The notes: generated by a model from the letters alone, not told the origin. 64,000 bases of DNA from Gammaproteobacteria bacterium (GCA_026398875.1 JAPLSB010000019.1:62001-126000), one strand, 5' to 3'. Counted from the first letter of the stretch, positions 35,838 through 44,665 are shown. Numbers and translations: made by a program.

Positions 35838-37625
35838 TCAGAACATCGCTTCGGCCAGATCCATCAACGGTGCCGCGCCGGCGCGGATCTGCTTCAGGTT
35901 GGTCGCGGTTTCCGGCAGCAGCTTCTGGTAGTAGAAGCGGGCGGTGATCAGCTTGGCCTTGTAGAAGTCTTCCTGGTCCTGCTTCTCGATCGCGATCTTG
36001 GCCATCCGCGCCCAGAAGTAGGCGTAGACGAAGTGACCGATCAGGTGCAGGTACGGCACCGAGGCGGCACCGACTTCGTCCGGGTTCTTCATCGCCTTCT
36101 GGCCGATTTCCATCGTCACCTTCTGGACTTCCTGACCCAGTTCGGCGAGCGGCTTGATGAACTCGGCCATCGCTTCGTTGCCAGCCTCGGCCTTGCACAG
36201 GTCGGTGACCATCTTGCCGAACTTCATCAGCTTGGCGCCCATGTCCGACAGCACCTTGCGGCCGAGCAGGTCGAGCGCCTGAATGCCGTTGGTGCCTTCG
36301 TAGATCATGTTGATGCGGGCGTCACGGACGTACTGCTCCATGCCCCACTCCTTCACGTAGCCGTGGCCGCCGAAGACCTGCATGCCGTAGGTCGTCGATA
36401 CCCAGCTCTGCTCGGTGATGAAGCCCTTGACCACCGGGGTCAGCAGCGCCATCAGGTCGGAGGCTTCCTTGCGGACCTTCTCGTCCGGGTGGTAGTGCTC
36501 CTTGTCGAGCATCAGGCCGGACCAGTAGGCAAACGCACGCGCGCCTTCAACATGGGCCTTCTGGGTCAGCAGCATGCGACGCACGTCCGGGTGGACGATG
36601 ATCGGATCCGCCGCCTTGTCCTTGGCCTTGATGCCGGTCAGCGAACGCATCTGGATGCGGTCCTTCGCGTAGGCCAGCGAGTTCTGGTAGGCCACTTCGG
36701 CCAGACCGAGCGACTGCATGCCGACGCCAAGACGCGCGCCGTTCATCATCACGAACATCGCGTTCAGGCCCTTGTGCGGCTCGCCGACCAGCCAGCCGGT
36801 GGCGCCGTCGAGGTTCATCACGCAGGTGGCGTTGCCGTGGATGCCCATCTTGTGCTCGAGCGAGCCGCACTTGATGCCGTTGCGGGCACCCAGCGAGCCG
36901 TCGGCGTTCGGGATCATCTTCGGCACGATGAACAGCGAGATGCCCTTGGTGCCGGCCGGTGCGTCCGGCAGACGTGCGAGCACAAGGTGAATGATGTTCT
37001 CGGCCAGATCATGCTCGCCCGAAGAGATGAAGATCTTCTGGCCGCTGAGCGCGAACGAGCCGTCGCCGTTCGGCTCGGCCTTGGTGCGCAGCATGCCGAG
37101 GTCGGTACCGCAGTGCGATTCGGTCAGGCACATCGTGCCGGTCCAGTGACCGGAAACCAGCTTCGGCAGGTAGGTCGCCTTCTGATCCGGCGTGCCGTGC
37201 TGACGGAGTGCCGCATAGGCGCCGTGGGTCAGGCCCGGGTACATCGTCCACGCCTGGTTTGCCGAGTTCAGCATCTCGTACAGCACGTTGTTGACGACTT
37301 CCGGCAGGCCCTGGCCGCCGAATTCCGGATCGCAAGCCAGCGCCGGCCAGCCCGCTTCGACGTACGCGGCATAGGCTTCCTTGAAGCCCTTCGGCGCGTT
37401 GACGACACCGGTCGCCTTGTCGAGCGTGCAGCCTTCTTCATCGCCGCTCTGGTTCAGCGGGAAGGTGATCTCGCTCGCGAACTTGCCGGCTTCCTCGGCG
37501 ATCGAGTTGATCGTGTCGGCATCCAGTTCGGCGTGCTGCGGCATCGACTTCAGTTCCGCTTCGACGCCGAGCAGCTCATGAAGAACGAACTGCATGTCGC
37601 GCAACGGGGCGTTGTACTGACCCAT
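35838..37625 (-). CDS. Acyl-CoA dehydrogenase with extra C-terminal domain
   Basis: A 595-residue FAD-dependent acyl-CoA dehydrogenase of the long form (DmdC/FadE-related) with an additional C-terminal helical domain. CLTESHCGTDLGMLRTKA is the FAD/substrate loop, and Glu in INMIYEGTNGIQALDLLGRK is the likely catalytic base. It starts MGQYNAPLRDMQFVLHELL. ATG 37625 has GGAG eight bases upstream. Probably part of fatty-acid or thioether-acyl beta-oxidation together with the fadBA genes 8 kb away; the exact chain specificity is unknown. Confidence 0.9.
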   Translation of the reverse strand: MGQYNAPLRDMQFVLHELLGVEAELKSMPQHAELDADTINSIAEEAGKFASEITFPLNQSGDEEGCTLDKATGVVNAPKGFKEAYAAYVEAGWPALACDPEFGGQGLPEVVNNVLYEMLNSANQAWTMYPGLTHGAYAALRQHGTPDQKATYLPKLVSGHWTGTMCLTESHCGTDLGMLRTKAEPNGDGSFALSGQKIFISSGEHDLAENIIHLVLARLPDAPAGTKGISLFIVPKMIPNADGSLGARNGIKCGSLEHKMGIHGNATCVMNLDGATGWLVGEPHKGLNAMFVMMNGARLGVGMQSLGLAEVAYQNSLAYAKDRIQMRSLTGIKAKDKAADPIIVHPDVRRMLLTQKAHVEGARAFAYWSGLMLDKEHYHPDEKVRKEASDLMALLTPVVKGFITEQSWVSTTYGMQVFGGHGYVKEWGMEQYVRDARINMIYEGTNGIQALDLLGRKVLSDMGAKLMKFGKMVTDLCKAEAGNEAMAEFIKPLAELGQEVQKVTMEIGQKAMKNPDEVGAASVPYLHLIGHFVYAYFWARMAKIAIEKQDQEDFYKAKLITARFYYQKLLPETATNLKQIRAGAAPLMDLAEAMF

Positions 37626-37820
37626 GAGGTATCTCCGGTTGATTGAAAGCGATTGCTGCACTGCATCCATACGGAACAGTACGGCGACGGCGCGGAGTAT
37701 GCCAAGCCCGGATCGAATCGGCTAGTGCCGATGATGACGAGTGAACATTTGTAGACATTTTCCCGACAAGCGGGCGTCTGCGCCGATTGGATGCGGCGCT
37801 TGCGTCGACCTGATCGCGGC

Positions 37821-38528
37821 CTAGCGCCGGCTGTCGCGCAATGCCTGCTGTTCGAGTCGGGTTAGCGCCACCCGATTGCGCAAATAAGCTGGAACCAGCA
37901 GCGCGGCGTCAGTCACCTGCCCGGTGGCGAAGCGACCGGCTGCAATCTGCAAGGCCGCCGCCGCATGCGGAAATCGGTCGGCAGAGATCGATTCCGGTGC
38001 CACCGGCACGGCCACGAGCAGCGCACCGCCATGAACGTCCCAGCCGCTGCCGGTCGCGGCAAACGGGCCGTTCGGCGGCACCGTGATCGCCGCCGCCGGG
38101 CCGACCGCATCGTCCTGCACTGCCATGGCGACGCCATCAACGCGCCGATAGGCGCCGAAATAGACCTCGTCCATGCGCGCGTCGATCGCCGCCAGCGCAG
38201 TGGCGTCCGGGTGTTCGGTCAATACCGCCTGAGCGAGCATCGCCAGCGACGACACGCCGACGACCGGAAGATCCAGCCCCAGCGCCAGGCCCTTCACATA
38301 GCTGACGCCGATGCGCACGCCGGCAAAGCTGCCTGGGCCGATCCCGCAGACCAGTCCATCGAGCTGTTGCAATGAAAGCCCAGCGTCCGCGAGCAGCGCC
38401 GGCACCAGCAGCGGCAGCTTCGCGGCATGCTCGCGGATCACCACCGAGTAGCGTTCGATGATCTCGCCATCGAGCCATAGCGCCGCCGAAAGCGCTTCGG
38501 TCGCCGTGTCGATTGCCAGCAGCTTCAT
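37821..38528 (-). CDS. tsaB: tRNA threonylcarbamoyladenosine biosynthesis protein TsaB
   Basis: A 235-residue ASKHA-fold protein that partners TsaD in making t6A37 on ANN-reading tRNAs. Start MKLLAIDTATEALSAALW; GIGPGSFAGVRIGVSYVKGLA and AAIDARMDEVYFGAY are family landmarks. The correct start is ATG 38528, because the family begins there, but the frame stays open upstream through two 149-bp repeat units. These units each start with a copy of the first 11 codons of this gene. Its ATG overlaps the stop of the second repeat ORF (ATGA at 38525-38528). Confidence 0.93.
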   Translation of the reverse strand: MKLLAIDTATEALSAALWLDGEIIERYSVVIREHAAKLPLLVPALLADAGLSLQQLDGLVCGIGPGSFAGVRIGVSYVKGLALGLDLPVVGVSSLAMLAQAVLTEHPDATALAAIDARMDEVYFGAYRRVDGVAMAVQDDAVGPAAAITVPPNGPFAATGSGWDVHGGALLVAVPVAPESISADRFPHAAAALQIAAGRFATGQVTDAALLVPAYLRNRVALTRLEQQALRDSRR

Positions 38529-38677
38529 CGGCCTGTCCCCGTTCTGCTTTTGCCAGCGTCGCTTCCGAAGCGCTGAACCCACTCGCCTTGGCGGCGATCC
38601 CGCGAACAGCACGCGGGACCCTCGCCGCAGGGCTCGCGTGTTCCCTCGGTCGCTGTATCGATTGCCAGCAGCTTCAT
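38525..38677 (-). CDS. Repeat-encoded 50-residue ORF B ahead of tsaB
   Basis: A 50-residue ORF whose first 11 residues are identical to TsaB (MKLLAIDTATE) and whose other 39 residues are Cys/Arg/Gly-rich with no family I recognise. It starts inside the stop of ORF A and ends inside the start of tsaB, both as ATGA. Length equals that of ORF A exactly. No separate ribosome-binding site was sought beyond coupling. It may be a translated leader or a by-product of the duplication. Confidence 0.45.
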   Translation of the reverse strand: MKLLAIDTATEGTREPCGEGPACCSRDRRQGEWVQRFGSDAGKSRTGTGR

Positions 38678-38826
38678 TGGCCGATCCCCGCCCTGCTTCT
38701 GCCAGCTTCGCTTCCGAAGCGCTGAACCCGCTCGCCTGGGCGGCGATCCCGCGAGCAACAAGCGGGACCCTCGCCGCTGGGCTCGCGTGTTCCCTCGGTC
38801 GCCGTATCAATCGCCAGTAATTTCAT
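38529..38826. repeat. Two tandem 149-bp units bearing copies of the tsaB 5' end
   Basis: Starts at 38826 and 38677 (minus strand) are 149 bp apart, and the true tsaB start at 38528 is 149 bp further. Each unit is 33 bp of tsaB 5' end plus a 116-bp element. The element carries a hairpin: CGGCGA plus TCCCGC pairing with GCGGGA and TCGCCG across a three-base bulge, at 38741-38776 in unit A and 38592-38627 in unit B. There are no indels between units. Confidence 0.9.
38674..38826 (-). CDS. Repeat-encoded 50-residue ORF A after yoaA
   Basis: The first of two copies. It begins MKLLAIDTATE and then follows the same Cys/Arg-rich sequence as ORF B, with 39-residue tails that differ at eight positions. 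Its ATG overlaps the TGA of the yoaA gene (38823-38826) exactly where tsaB would be expected to start in the ancestral operon. Confidence 0.45.
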   Translation of the reverse strand: MKLLAIDTATEGTREPSGEGPACCSRDRRPGERVQRFGSEAGRSRAGIGQ

Positions 38827-40736
38827 GCCGTTGTCTGCGATTCCTCGCGCAGCCAGGCACAGGCCTCGGCCGGGTCCTTCAACGCCGGGATCGGCGGCAG
38901 GCTGGCCACCACCTTGCGGCCGTAGCCCTTGCTGCGCAGCCGAGGATCGCAGAGCACGACCATGCCGCGATCGGTCCGGTCCCGGATCAGGCGGCCGACG
39001 CCTTGCCGAAGTGCGGTGATCGCCCGCGGCAGCTGCAGTTCGACGAAAGGGTTGCCGCCACGGTCACGAATCAGTTTCAGCCGCGCCTCGAACACCGGAT
39101 CGCCCGGCTGGTTGAACGGCAGCTTGTCGATTGCCACCAGCCGCAACGCGGCGCCCTTGACGTCGACACCTTCCCAGAAGCTGGCAGTGGCAACCAGCAC
39201 GCCATTTCCGGAGCTGGCGAACTGCTCGATCAGCGTGCTCTTGCCGGCCTCGCCCTGGACGAACAGCGGAAACGGCAACGCGGCGCGCAGGCGCTCGGCG
39301 ATCCGGTCCATCGCGCGGTAGCTGGTACACAGTACGAAGGCACCACCGCCACTGGCTTCGATCAGCGGCACGAGGGCATCGGCCACGGCGTCGGCGTAAC
39401 CGGGGTCATTCGGATCCGGCAGGCCGCGCGGCACATGCAAGCGTGCCTGTTCGGCGTAATCGAACGGGCTGTCGAGACGCAAGGTCACGGCATCGTCCAG
39501 ACCCAGCGTCGCGGTGAAATGGCGGAAGTCTTCGCCGGCCGCGAGCGTCGCCGACGTGAACACCCAGGCACCCGGATACGCGGCCATGAACCGCTTGAAA
39601 CCTTCGATCGGCTCGACCGGTGCCGCGTGCAGCGCCCCGCCCCGGCCAGCGCTTTCGGCCCAGCGCACCAAGCCCTGTTCGGCATCGCCAGCAATGCGAT
39701 CGAGCGCGCCGGCCATGGTCGTGGCACGCCCGGAGCAGTGCGCAAGGCCGGTCGAGCGCTCGGCGACCGCCAGCAGCGTGTCGCGGCATTCGTCGAGCGC
39801 CGTGCGCGCGGCCGACAGCGCCGAAGCAACACCGGTGCGCTGCGCGAAGTCATCCAGCCCCATTCGCCCGCTGCCGACCTCGTTGAACGGTCGCTCCAGT
39901 TCGATGGTGGCCAGCGCCAGCTGATCGAGCGCTTCGGTCAGCCGCGGCATGTCGCGGAAGGCCTGCACTTCAACCGCGATGTCTCGGGCCAGGTCCGACA
40001 GCTGCCGCGTCGATACCTTTTCGCCGAAGAACTGCGTCGCCAGCTCCGGCAGCTGGTGCGCCTCGTCGACGATGATCGCGTCGGCGCCCGGCAGCACGCC
40101 GAAGCCCTCTTCCTTGAGGCGAAAATCGGCAAACAACAGGTGGTGGTTGACCACCACCAGATCGGCCGCCTGTGCCGCTCGCCGCGCCTTGACCACGTGG
40201 CACTCGGCAAAGTCCGGACACTTGCCACCGAGGCAGTTGTCGGCGGTCGAGGTCACCAGCGGCAGCAACTGATCGTCCGCGACAGTCGGCGGCAATTCCG
40301 ATACTTCGCCGGACTCGGTGCGGATCGCCCAGTCATCGACAAAGCTCAGCTTGGTCCGCGATACCCGCGCACGCGGGTCCATCACCGCCTTGCGCAGGCG
40401 ATAGATGCATAGATAGTTCGCGCGGCCCTTCAACAGACTGATCCGCACCGGCAGGCCGAGCGCATCACGCACCCGGGGCAGATCGCGGAAGAACAGCTGG
40501 TCCTGCAGGTTCTTGGTGCCGGTCGACACCACGACGCGCCGCCCCGACGCCAATGCCGGCACCAGATAGGCGTAGGTCTTGCCGGTGCCGGTGCCGGCCT
40601 CGACGACCAGTCGCCCGCGGCTGGCAATCGCCGTCTCGACGGCTTCAGCCATCGTCTGCTGCTGGCTGCGCGCCGAAAAGCCGGGAACCGCGCGTGCGAA
40701 CGGACCCTCGGGGCCGAGTAATTCGGCAGCGTTCAC
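38823..40736 (-). CDS. DinG/YoaA-family ATP-dependent DNA helicase
   Basis: A 637-residue superfamily 2 5'-3' helicase of the XPD-like group with an iron-sulfur cluster. Walker A is in VEAGTGTGKTYAYLVPAL; DEAH in IIVDEAHQLPEL; four Cys of the cluster are in ANYLCIYRL and DNCLGGKCPDFAECHV; motif VI is in QGVGRLIRDRTDRG. Length fits YoaA more than DinG. Overlaps lpoP at 40733-40736 and the first repeat ORF at 38823-38826, both ATGA. Confidence 0.92.
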   Translation of the reverse strand: MNAAELLGPEGPFARAVPGFSARSQQQTMAEAVETAIASRGRLVVEAGTGTGKTYAYLVPALASGRRVVVSTGTKNLQDQLFFRDLPRVRDALGLPVRISLLKGRANYLCIYRLRKAVMDPRARVSRTKLSFVDDWAIRTESGEVSELPPTVADDQLLPLVTSTADNCLGGKCPDFAECHVVKARRAAQAADLVVVNHHLLFADFRLKEEGFGVLPGADAIIVDEAHQLPELATQFFGEKVSTRQLSDLARDIAVEVQAFRDMPRLTEALDQLALATIELERPFNEVGSGRMGLDDFAQRTGVASALSAARTALDECRDTLLAVAERSTGLAHCSGRATTMAGALDRIAGDAEQGLVRWAESAGRGGALHAAPVEPIEGFKRFMAAYPGAWVFTSATLAAGEDFRHFTATLGLDDAVTLRLDSPFDYAEQARLHVPRGLPDPNDPGYADAVADALVPLIEASGGGAFVLCTSYRAMDRIAERLRAALPFPLFVQGEAGKSTLIEQFASSGNGVLVATASFWEGVDVKGAALRLVAIDKLPFNQPGDPVFEARLKLIRDRGGNPFVELQLPRAITALRQGVGRLIRDRTDRGMVVLCDPRLRSKGYGRKVVASLPPIPALKDPAEACAWLREESQTTA

Positions 40737-41338
40737 GGGCTTGCGGTCGCGAGCCCTGCGCTCAGGCTGTCGGCGCGGGCCGTGGCCGCTTCAGCACCGG
40801 TGACGTCGAGCAGCACGCGGCGCGCGGTGGCGATCAGACGCCAGTTCTGTGCTTCGAGCCAGAGATTGCCGTGCGCAAGACTGGTGGACTTCTGCGCGGC
40901 ACTTTCGGCCTGGCCGGCGTGCTTCAGCTTCAGATGGGTGACCGCGATCTCGTGCCACAGGAACGCATTCCGGGGCTCGATGCGCAGCGCCCGCTGCCAT
41001 TGGCCGAGTGCGGCGTCGTGCTGGCCAGCCGCACGCGACTGCTGCGCCTGACGGGCCAGCGCCAGCACCGGTGCCGCAGCGCCGGCCGCAGCCAGCGTCT
41101 TCGGATAATCGACGGCGACCGGCGGCATGACCGGAGGTGGCGGCAGCAGCGGCGGCTGCACGACCGGCGCTTCCGGTCTTGCCGGCTTCGCGGCCGCCGG
41201 CGGCACCAGGACCTGGCCAGTCGTGCGCGGCGTCCGCACCGGTGCTTCGCTGACGCACCCGGCAACGGCGAGTGTCAGCGCGCCGAGCGCGGCAAGGCGC
41301 AGGCGGAACCCCATCGCGGGCCACGAAAACAGGTTCAT
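40733..41338 (-). CDS. LpoP-like TPR lipoprotein, probable PBP1b activator
   Basis: A 201-residue outer-membrane lipoprotein: lipobox TLAVAGC, a Pro-rich linker (PPLLPPPPVMPPV), then TPR-like helices (AAGQHDAALGQWQRALRIEP). In Pseudomonas aeruginosa the lipoprotein LpoP with the same layout is encoded beside PBP1b and activates it. Here the gene directly follows mrcB with an ATGA overlap, so I infer the same role. Start at ATG 41338 chosen for that overlap; a Met eight codons later is possible. Confidence 0.75.
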   Translation of the reverse strand: MNLFSWPAMGFRLRLAALGALTLAVAGCVSEAPVRTPRTTGQVLVPPAAAKPARPEAPVVQPPLLPPPPVMPPVAVDYPKTLAAAGAAAPVLALARQAQQSRAAGQHDAALGQWQRALRIEPRNAFLWHEIAVTHLKLKHAGQAESAAQKSTSLAHGNLWLEAQNWRLIATARRVLLDVTGAEAATARADSLSAGLATASP

Positions 41339-43635
41339 CGGAAGATGTCTTTCAGCCAATCCAGAGGCCCGGATTGTCCCGCATCGGCGCACGGCGCGTA
41401 GCTGGTCGGCACGGCGCCGGCCATGAACGGCACGCTGATCGCGCCGGCACAGCCGTTGTCGGCAAGCAACCCGGATTGCGGATCGATCGACGCTTCGACG
41501 ATGCCTGCTGGCGCCGTCAGATCGAGCCCGCGCGCGTTGAGATCGCGCATCAGACGCCCCCAGATGCGCAGCGCGCCGGCAGCGCCGTCGAGCCCGACCG
41601 GCTTGTTGTCGTCGCGCCCCACCCAGACCACGGCAACCCGGTCGCCGCCGAAGCCTGCGAACCAGGAATCGCGAGCGTCGTCGGTGGTGCCGGTCTTGCC
41701 GGCGTATTGCTGGCCGGCCGGCAGCACCGACACGGCCCAGCGTGCGGTTCCGAATTCGATGACTTTCTGCATCGCCCAGTTGGTCAGGTAGACCGGGCCT
41801 TCCGGAAGCGTCTGCTTCAGCTGGAAGCTGTACCGCGACAGTGGCTGCCCCTCCTTGGTCATCACTTCACGGATCGCCAGCAGCGGCGTCAGGTAGCCGT
41901 TGGCGGCCAGCGTCGAGTAGATCTGGGCGACATCGAGCGGCGACGCGTTGATGGCGCCAAGGAACATCGACGGCAGCCTTGGCGGCCCCTGCAGACCGGC
42001 GGCCTGGAGAAGGTCGTGAACCCGATCGACGCCGACGTCGAGCCCGATCCGAACGGTCGGCAGGTTGTAGCTCTTGGCCAGTGCGGCGTAGAGCGGCACC
42101 GTGCCGTGCAGCCTGCGGTCGTAGTTCTTCGGCGCCCAGCGGCTGCCGTTCGGCATCCTTAGCTCGATCGGCTCATCGGCGATCAGGCTGTACAGGTTGT
42201 AGCGGCCCGGATCGGCCAGTGCCGCGAGATAGACGAACGGCTTGGCCAGCGAACCGATCGGCCGCTGCGAATCGAGCGCGCGATTGAAGCCCGGGAAGCG
42301 GACATTGCGATCGCCGACCATCGCCAGTACTTCGCCGCCCTCGACCGATGTCACCACACCGGCAGCCTGCAGCGTGCCGGCCTTGAGTTGGCGCCCCTTC
42401 TCGAGATCCGGCAGGTCGGCGACGATCCGCGCTTCCAGCCGCTCCTGTGCGCGCGGGTCCAGCGTGGTGAAAATCCGCAGCCCTTCCGAGCCCAGATCTT
42501 CCTCGCGATAAAGACCCTTGATCTGCCGCCGCACCAGATCGATGAATGCCGGATAGCGCTCCACACCGCCGGCCTTGCCGTTCTGCACGCCGAGTGGCGA
42601 CAAGGATTCGACCTCGCGCTCGTCAGCGCGAATCAGCCCGCCTTCCTCCATCAGCTTCAGCACGAGGTCGCGACGTTCGCGCACGCGGTCGGGGTGCTTG
42701 CGGGGGTTGTAGACCGTCGGGCCCTTGGCAATGCCGACCAGCAACGCGACTTCCGCCGGACGCAGCTCGTTCAGCGGCTTGTTGAAGTAGAACTGGCTGG
42801 CCAGACCGAAGCCGTGGATCGCGCGATTGCCGTCTTGGCCGAGCCAGACCTCGTTGAGATAGGCCTCGAGAATGTCGTGCTTGGAAACATGGCGTTCCAG
42901 CAGGACCGCCATCAGCGCCTCGCGAATCTTGCGGGCGTAGCTCTGCTCATTGGACAGGAACAGGTTCTTGATCAACTGCTGGGTGATCGTCGAACCACCC
43001 TGCTTGCGCCCGCCATCGCGGAAGGCATTGGTCACGGCAGCTCGGAGAATGCCTTTCAGGCTGACGCCGTAGTGCTCCTCGAACGCGCGATCTTCGACCT
43101 GAATCAGTGTGGCCGGCAGCAGCGGCGGCACCTCATCGAGCTTGACCAGCACTCGATCCTCGGCGCTGTGGCTGGGATAGATGCTGCCGATCAGCATCGG
43201 GTCCAGCCGCATCAGGTCGATCGACTGATCGCTGCCCATCGCCCGGATCGTGGTCAGGCCCGAGGCATCGCCGCGAAACGCGACGCGCTGCTCCTTCTGC
43301 GGACCATCCCAGAACGAGAACGCACGAACGTCGACGCGCAGTTCGTCGGTGGCGATCTGATAAGTGCCAGGCCCGCTCAGTTCGTCGCTGAGCCGGTAGC
43401 CGAGTCGGTCGAGTTCCCGGCGCAGTTCCGGGACCGTGATCGGTGCGCCCGGGTACAGATCCATCGGTGCTGCGTAGACCTGGGCCGGCAACACCCACTT
43501 GACGCCGGCGAACCGCACTCGCACTTCCTTGTCGAGCTGGATCAGCCACAGCGAAAGCGCGACGACGCCAACGCTGGCGGCGATCGCGAGGCCGATGATC
43601 AGCCAGCGCAGCAGCGGAGAAATGATGCGAATCAT
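41335..43635 (-). CDS. mrcB: Penicillin-binding protein 1B (bifunctional)
   Basis: A 766-residue class A PBP that polymerises and crosslinks peptidoglycan. One N-terminal membrane helix (residues 10-32), a UB2H-like domain, then the GT51 transglycosylase with EDRAFEEHYGVSLKGILRA and GGSTITQQLIKNLFLS, and the transpeptidase with SxxK in RPIGSLAKPFVYLA, SYN in AKSYNLPTV and KTG in YAGKTGTTDDARD. First gene of the mrcB-lpoP-yoaA-tsaB operon. Confidence 0.95.
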   Translation of the reverse strand: MIRIISPLLRWLIIGLAIAASVGVVALSLWLIQLDKEVRVRFAGVKWVLPAQVYAAPMDLYPGAPITVPELRRELDRLGYRLSDELSGPGTYQIATDELRVDVRAFSFWDGPQKEQRVAFRGDASGLTTIRAMGSDQSIDLMRLDPMLIGSIYPSHSAEDRVLVKLDEVPPLLPATLIQVEDRAFEEHYGVSLKGILRAAVTNAFRDGGRKQGGSTITQQLIKNLFLSNEQSYARKIREALMAVLLERHVSKHDILEAYLNEVWLGQDGNRAIHGFGLASQFYFNKPLNELRPAEVALLVGIAKGPTVYNPRKHPDRVRERRDLVLKLMEEGGLIRADEREVESLSPLGVQNGKAGGVERYPAFIDLVRRQIKGLYREEDLGSEGLRIFTTLDPRAQERLEARIVADLPDLEKGRQLKAGTLQAAGVVTSVEGGEVLAMVGDRNVRFPGFNRALDSQRPIGSLAKPFVYLAALADPGRYNLYSLIADEPIELRMPNGSRWAPKNYDRRLHGTVPLYAALAKSYNLPTVRIGLDVGVDRVHDLLQAAGLQGPPRLPSMFLGAINASPLDVAQIYSTLAANGYLTPLLAIREVMTKEGQPLSRYSFQLKQTLPEGPVYLTNWAMQKVIEFGTARWAVSVLPAGQQYAGKTGTTDDARDSWFAGFGGDRVAVVWVGRDDNKPVGLDGAAGALRIWGRLMRDLNARGLDLTAPAGIVEASIDPQSGLLADNGCAGAISVPFMAGAVPTSYAPCADAGQSGPLDWLKDIFR

Positions 43636-43876
43636 GGATGCCGAATGGTACCGGCTTTCGCCGCTTATCGCGGCGCAACATCAGCGCCGGCGCAGCGAAT
43701 TGCCCCGGCCATGGCGCGGCCTGCTGACCGATGCGATGGCGCATGCTGCGGGCTGTATTGCGGAGACGCCCTGCACGGTCCAGCGCCTTTCGGTCACTTT
43801 GATTACCGAGTGACGACGGCCGTACCGTGCGGCATCATCGCGGCTCCCCCCTAAATCACGTTTCCGGAGTTGCCCT

Positions 43877-44665
43877 GTGACCCAGCCTCAAGCGCCGCTG
43901 ATCCTGACGGAAGTCAAGGACCGCGTGATGACCATTCGCCTCAACCGTGCCGACAAGAAGAACGCCTTGACGCAGGAGATGTACACGGCGATGGAACAGG
44001 CGGTTACCGCAGCGGCCGGCAACACCGATGTGCGGGTGGTGCTGTTCGTCGGCAGTGGCGGCTCGTTCTGCGCCGGCAACGATCTGCAGGACTTCGTCAA
44101 ACTCGATCACAACATGCCACGCGAGCAGAACCCGGTGCTGCGTTTCATGAACGCACTCGCGGCGTTGCCGAAGCCGGTGGTCGCTGCCGTCCAGGGGCCG
44201 GCAATCGGCATCGGTGCAACCATGCTGTTCCACTGCGATCTGGTCTACGCCGGCAACAGCGCCCGGTTCCAGTTCCCGTTCGTCAACATCGGCATCTGTG
44301 CGGAGTACGCATCAACCTATCTGTTGCCACGCATCGTCGGCCACGTGAAGGCTGCGGAACTGCTGCTGTTCGGCGAGCCGTTCAGTGCAACCGTCGCCGA
44401 AGCCAGCGGCATCATCAACAGCGTGATGGCCGACGAAGAAGTCGAGGCGCATGCGCTGAGCCGCGCGCTGAAGCTCGCCAGTCAGCCGCCGAACGCGCTG
44501 CGCGTCAACAAGATGCTGATGAAGCGCTGGTCGCAGGCCGAAGTCACCGAGGCGATCCCGCTGGAAGCTGATCACTTCATTCCGATGCTGCGCCAGCCGG
44601 AAGCGATCGAAGCGATGACAGCCTTCATCGCCAAGCGCAAGCCGGACTTCTCGAAGTTCAACTGA
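43877..44665 (+). CDS. Enoyl-CoA hydratase/isomerase family protein
   Basis: A 262-residue crotonase-fold enzyme. Oxyanion-hole segments are SGGSFCAGNDLQDF and PAIGIGATMLFHCDLVYA. In the catalytic loop FVNIGICAEYASTYLLPR the Glu matches the isomerase-type position, so a delta3,delta2-enoyl-CoA isomerase is as likely as a hydratase. GTG start at 43877 set by GGAG seven bases upstream. It precedes a TetR regulator by 20 bp, which may control it. Confidence 0.85.
   Translation: MTQPQAPLILTEVKDRVMTIRLNRADKKNALTQEMYTAMEQAVTAAAGNTDVRVVLFVGSGGSFCAGNDLQDFVKLDHNMPREQNPVLRFMNALAALPKPVVAAVQGPAIGIGATMLFHCDLVYAGNSARFQFPFVNIGICAEYASTYLLPRIVGHVKAAELLLFGEPFSATVAEASGIINSVMADEEVEAHALSRALKLASQPPNALRVNKMLMKRWSQAEVTEAIPLEADHFIPMLRQPEAIEAMTAFIAKRKPDFSKFN

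Noticed and set aside
37626-37820. Small gene between tsaB and the acyl-CoA dehydrogenase
   Set aside because: Only promoter-like, somewhat A/T-richer DNA near 37740-37765; no convincing ORF.
37821-38810. Long TsaB of 329 residues starting upstream of the repeats
   Set aside because: The first 94 residues come from translating the 149-bp repeat units; TsaB homology begins at the ATG at 38528.
43636-43876. Gene in the 241-bp gap before the enoyl-CoA hydratase
   Set aside because: Open frames there are continuations of the antisense of mrcB and have no start signal or recognisable product.
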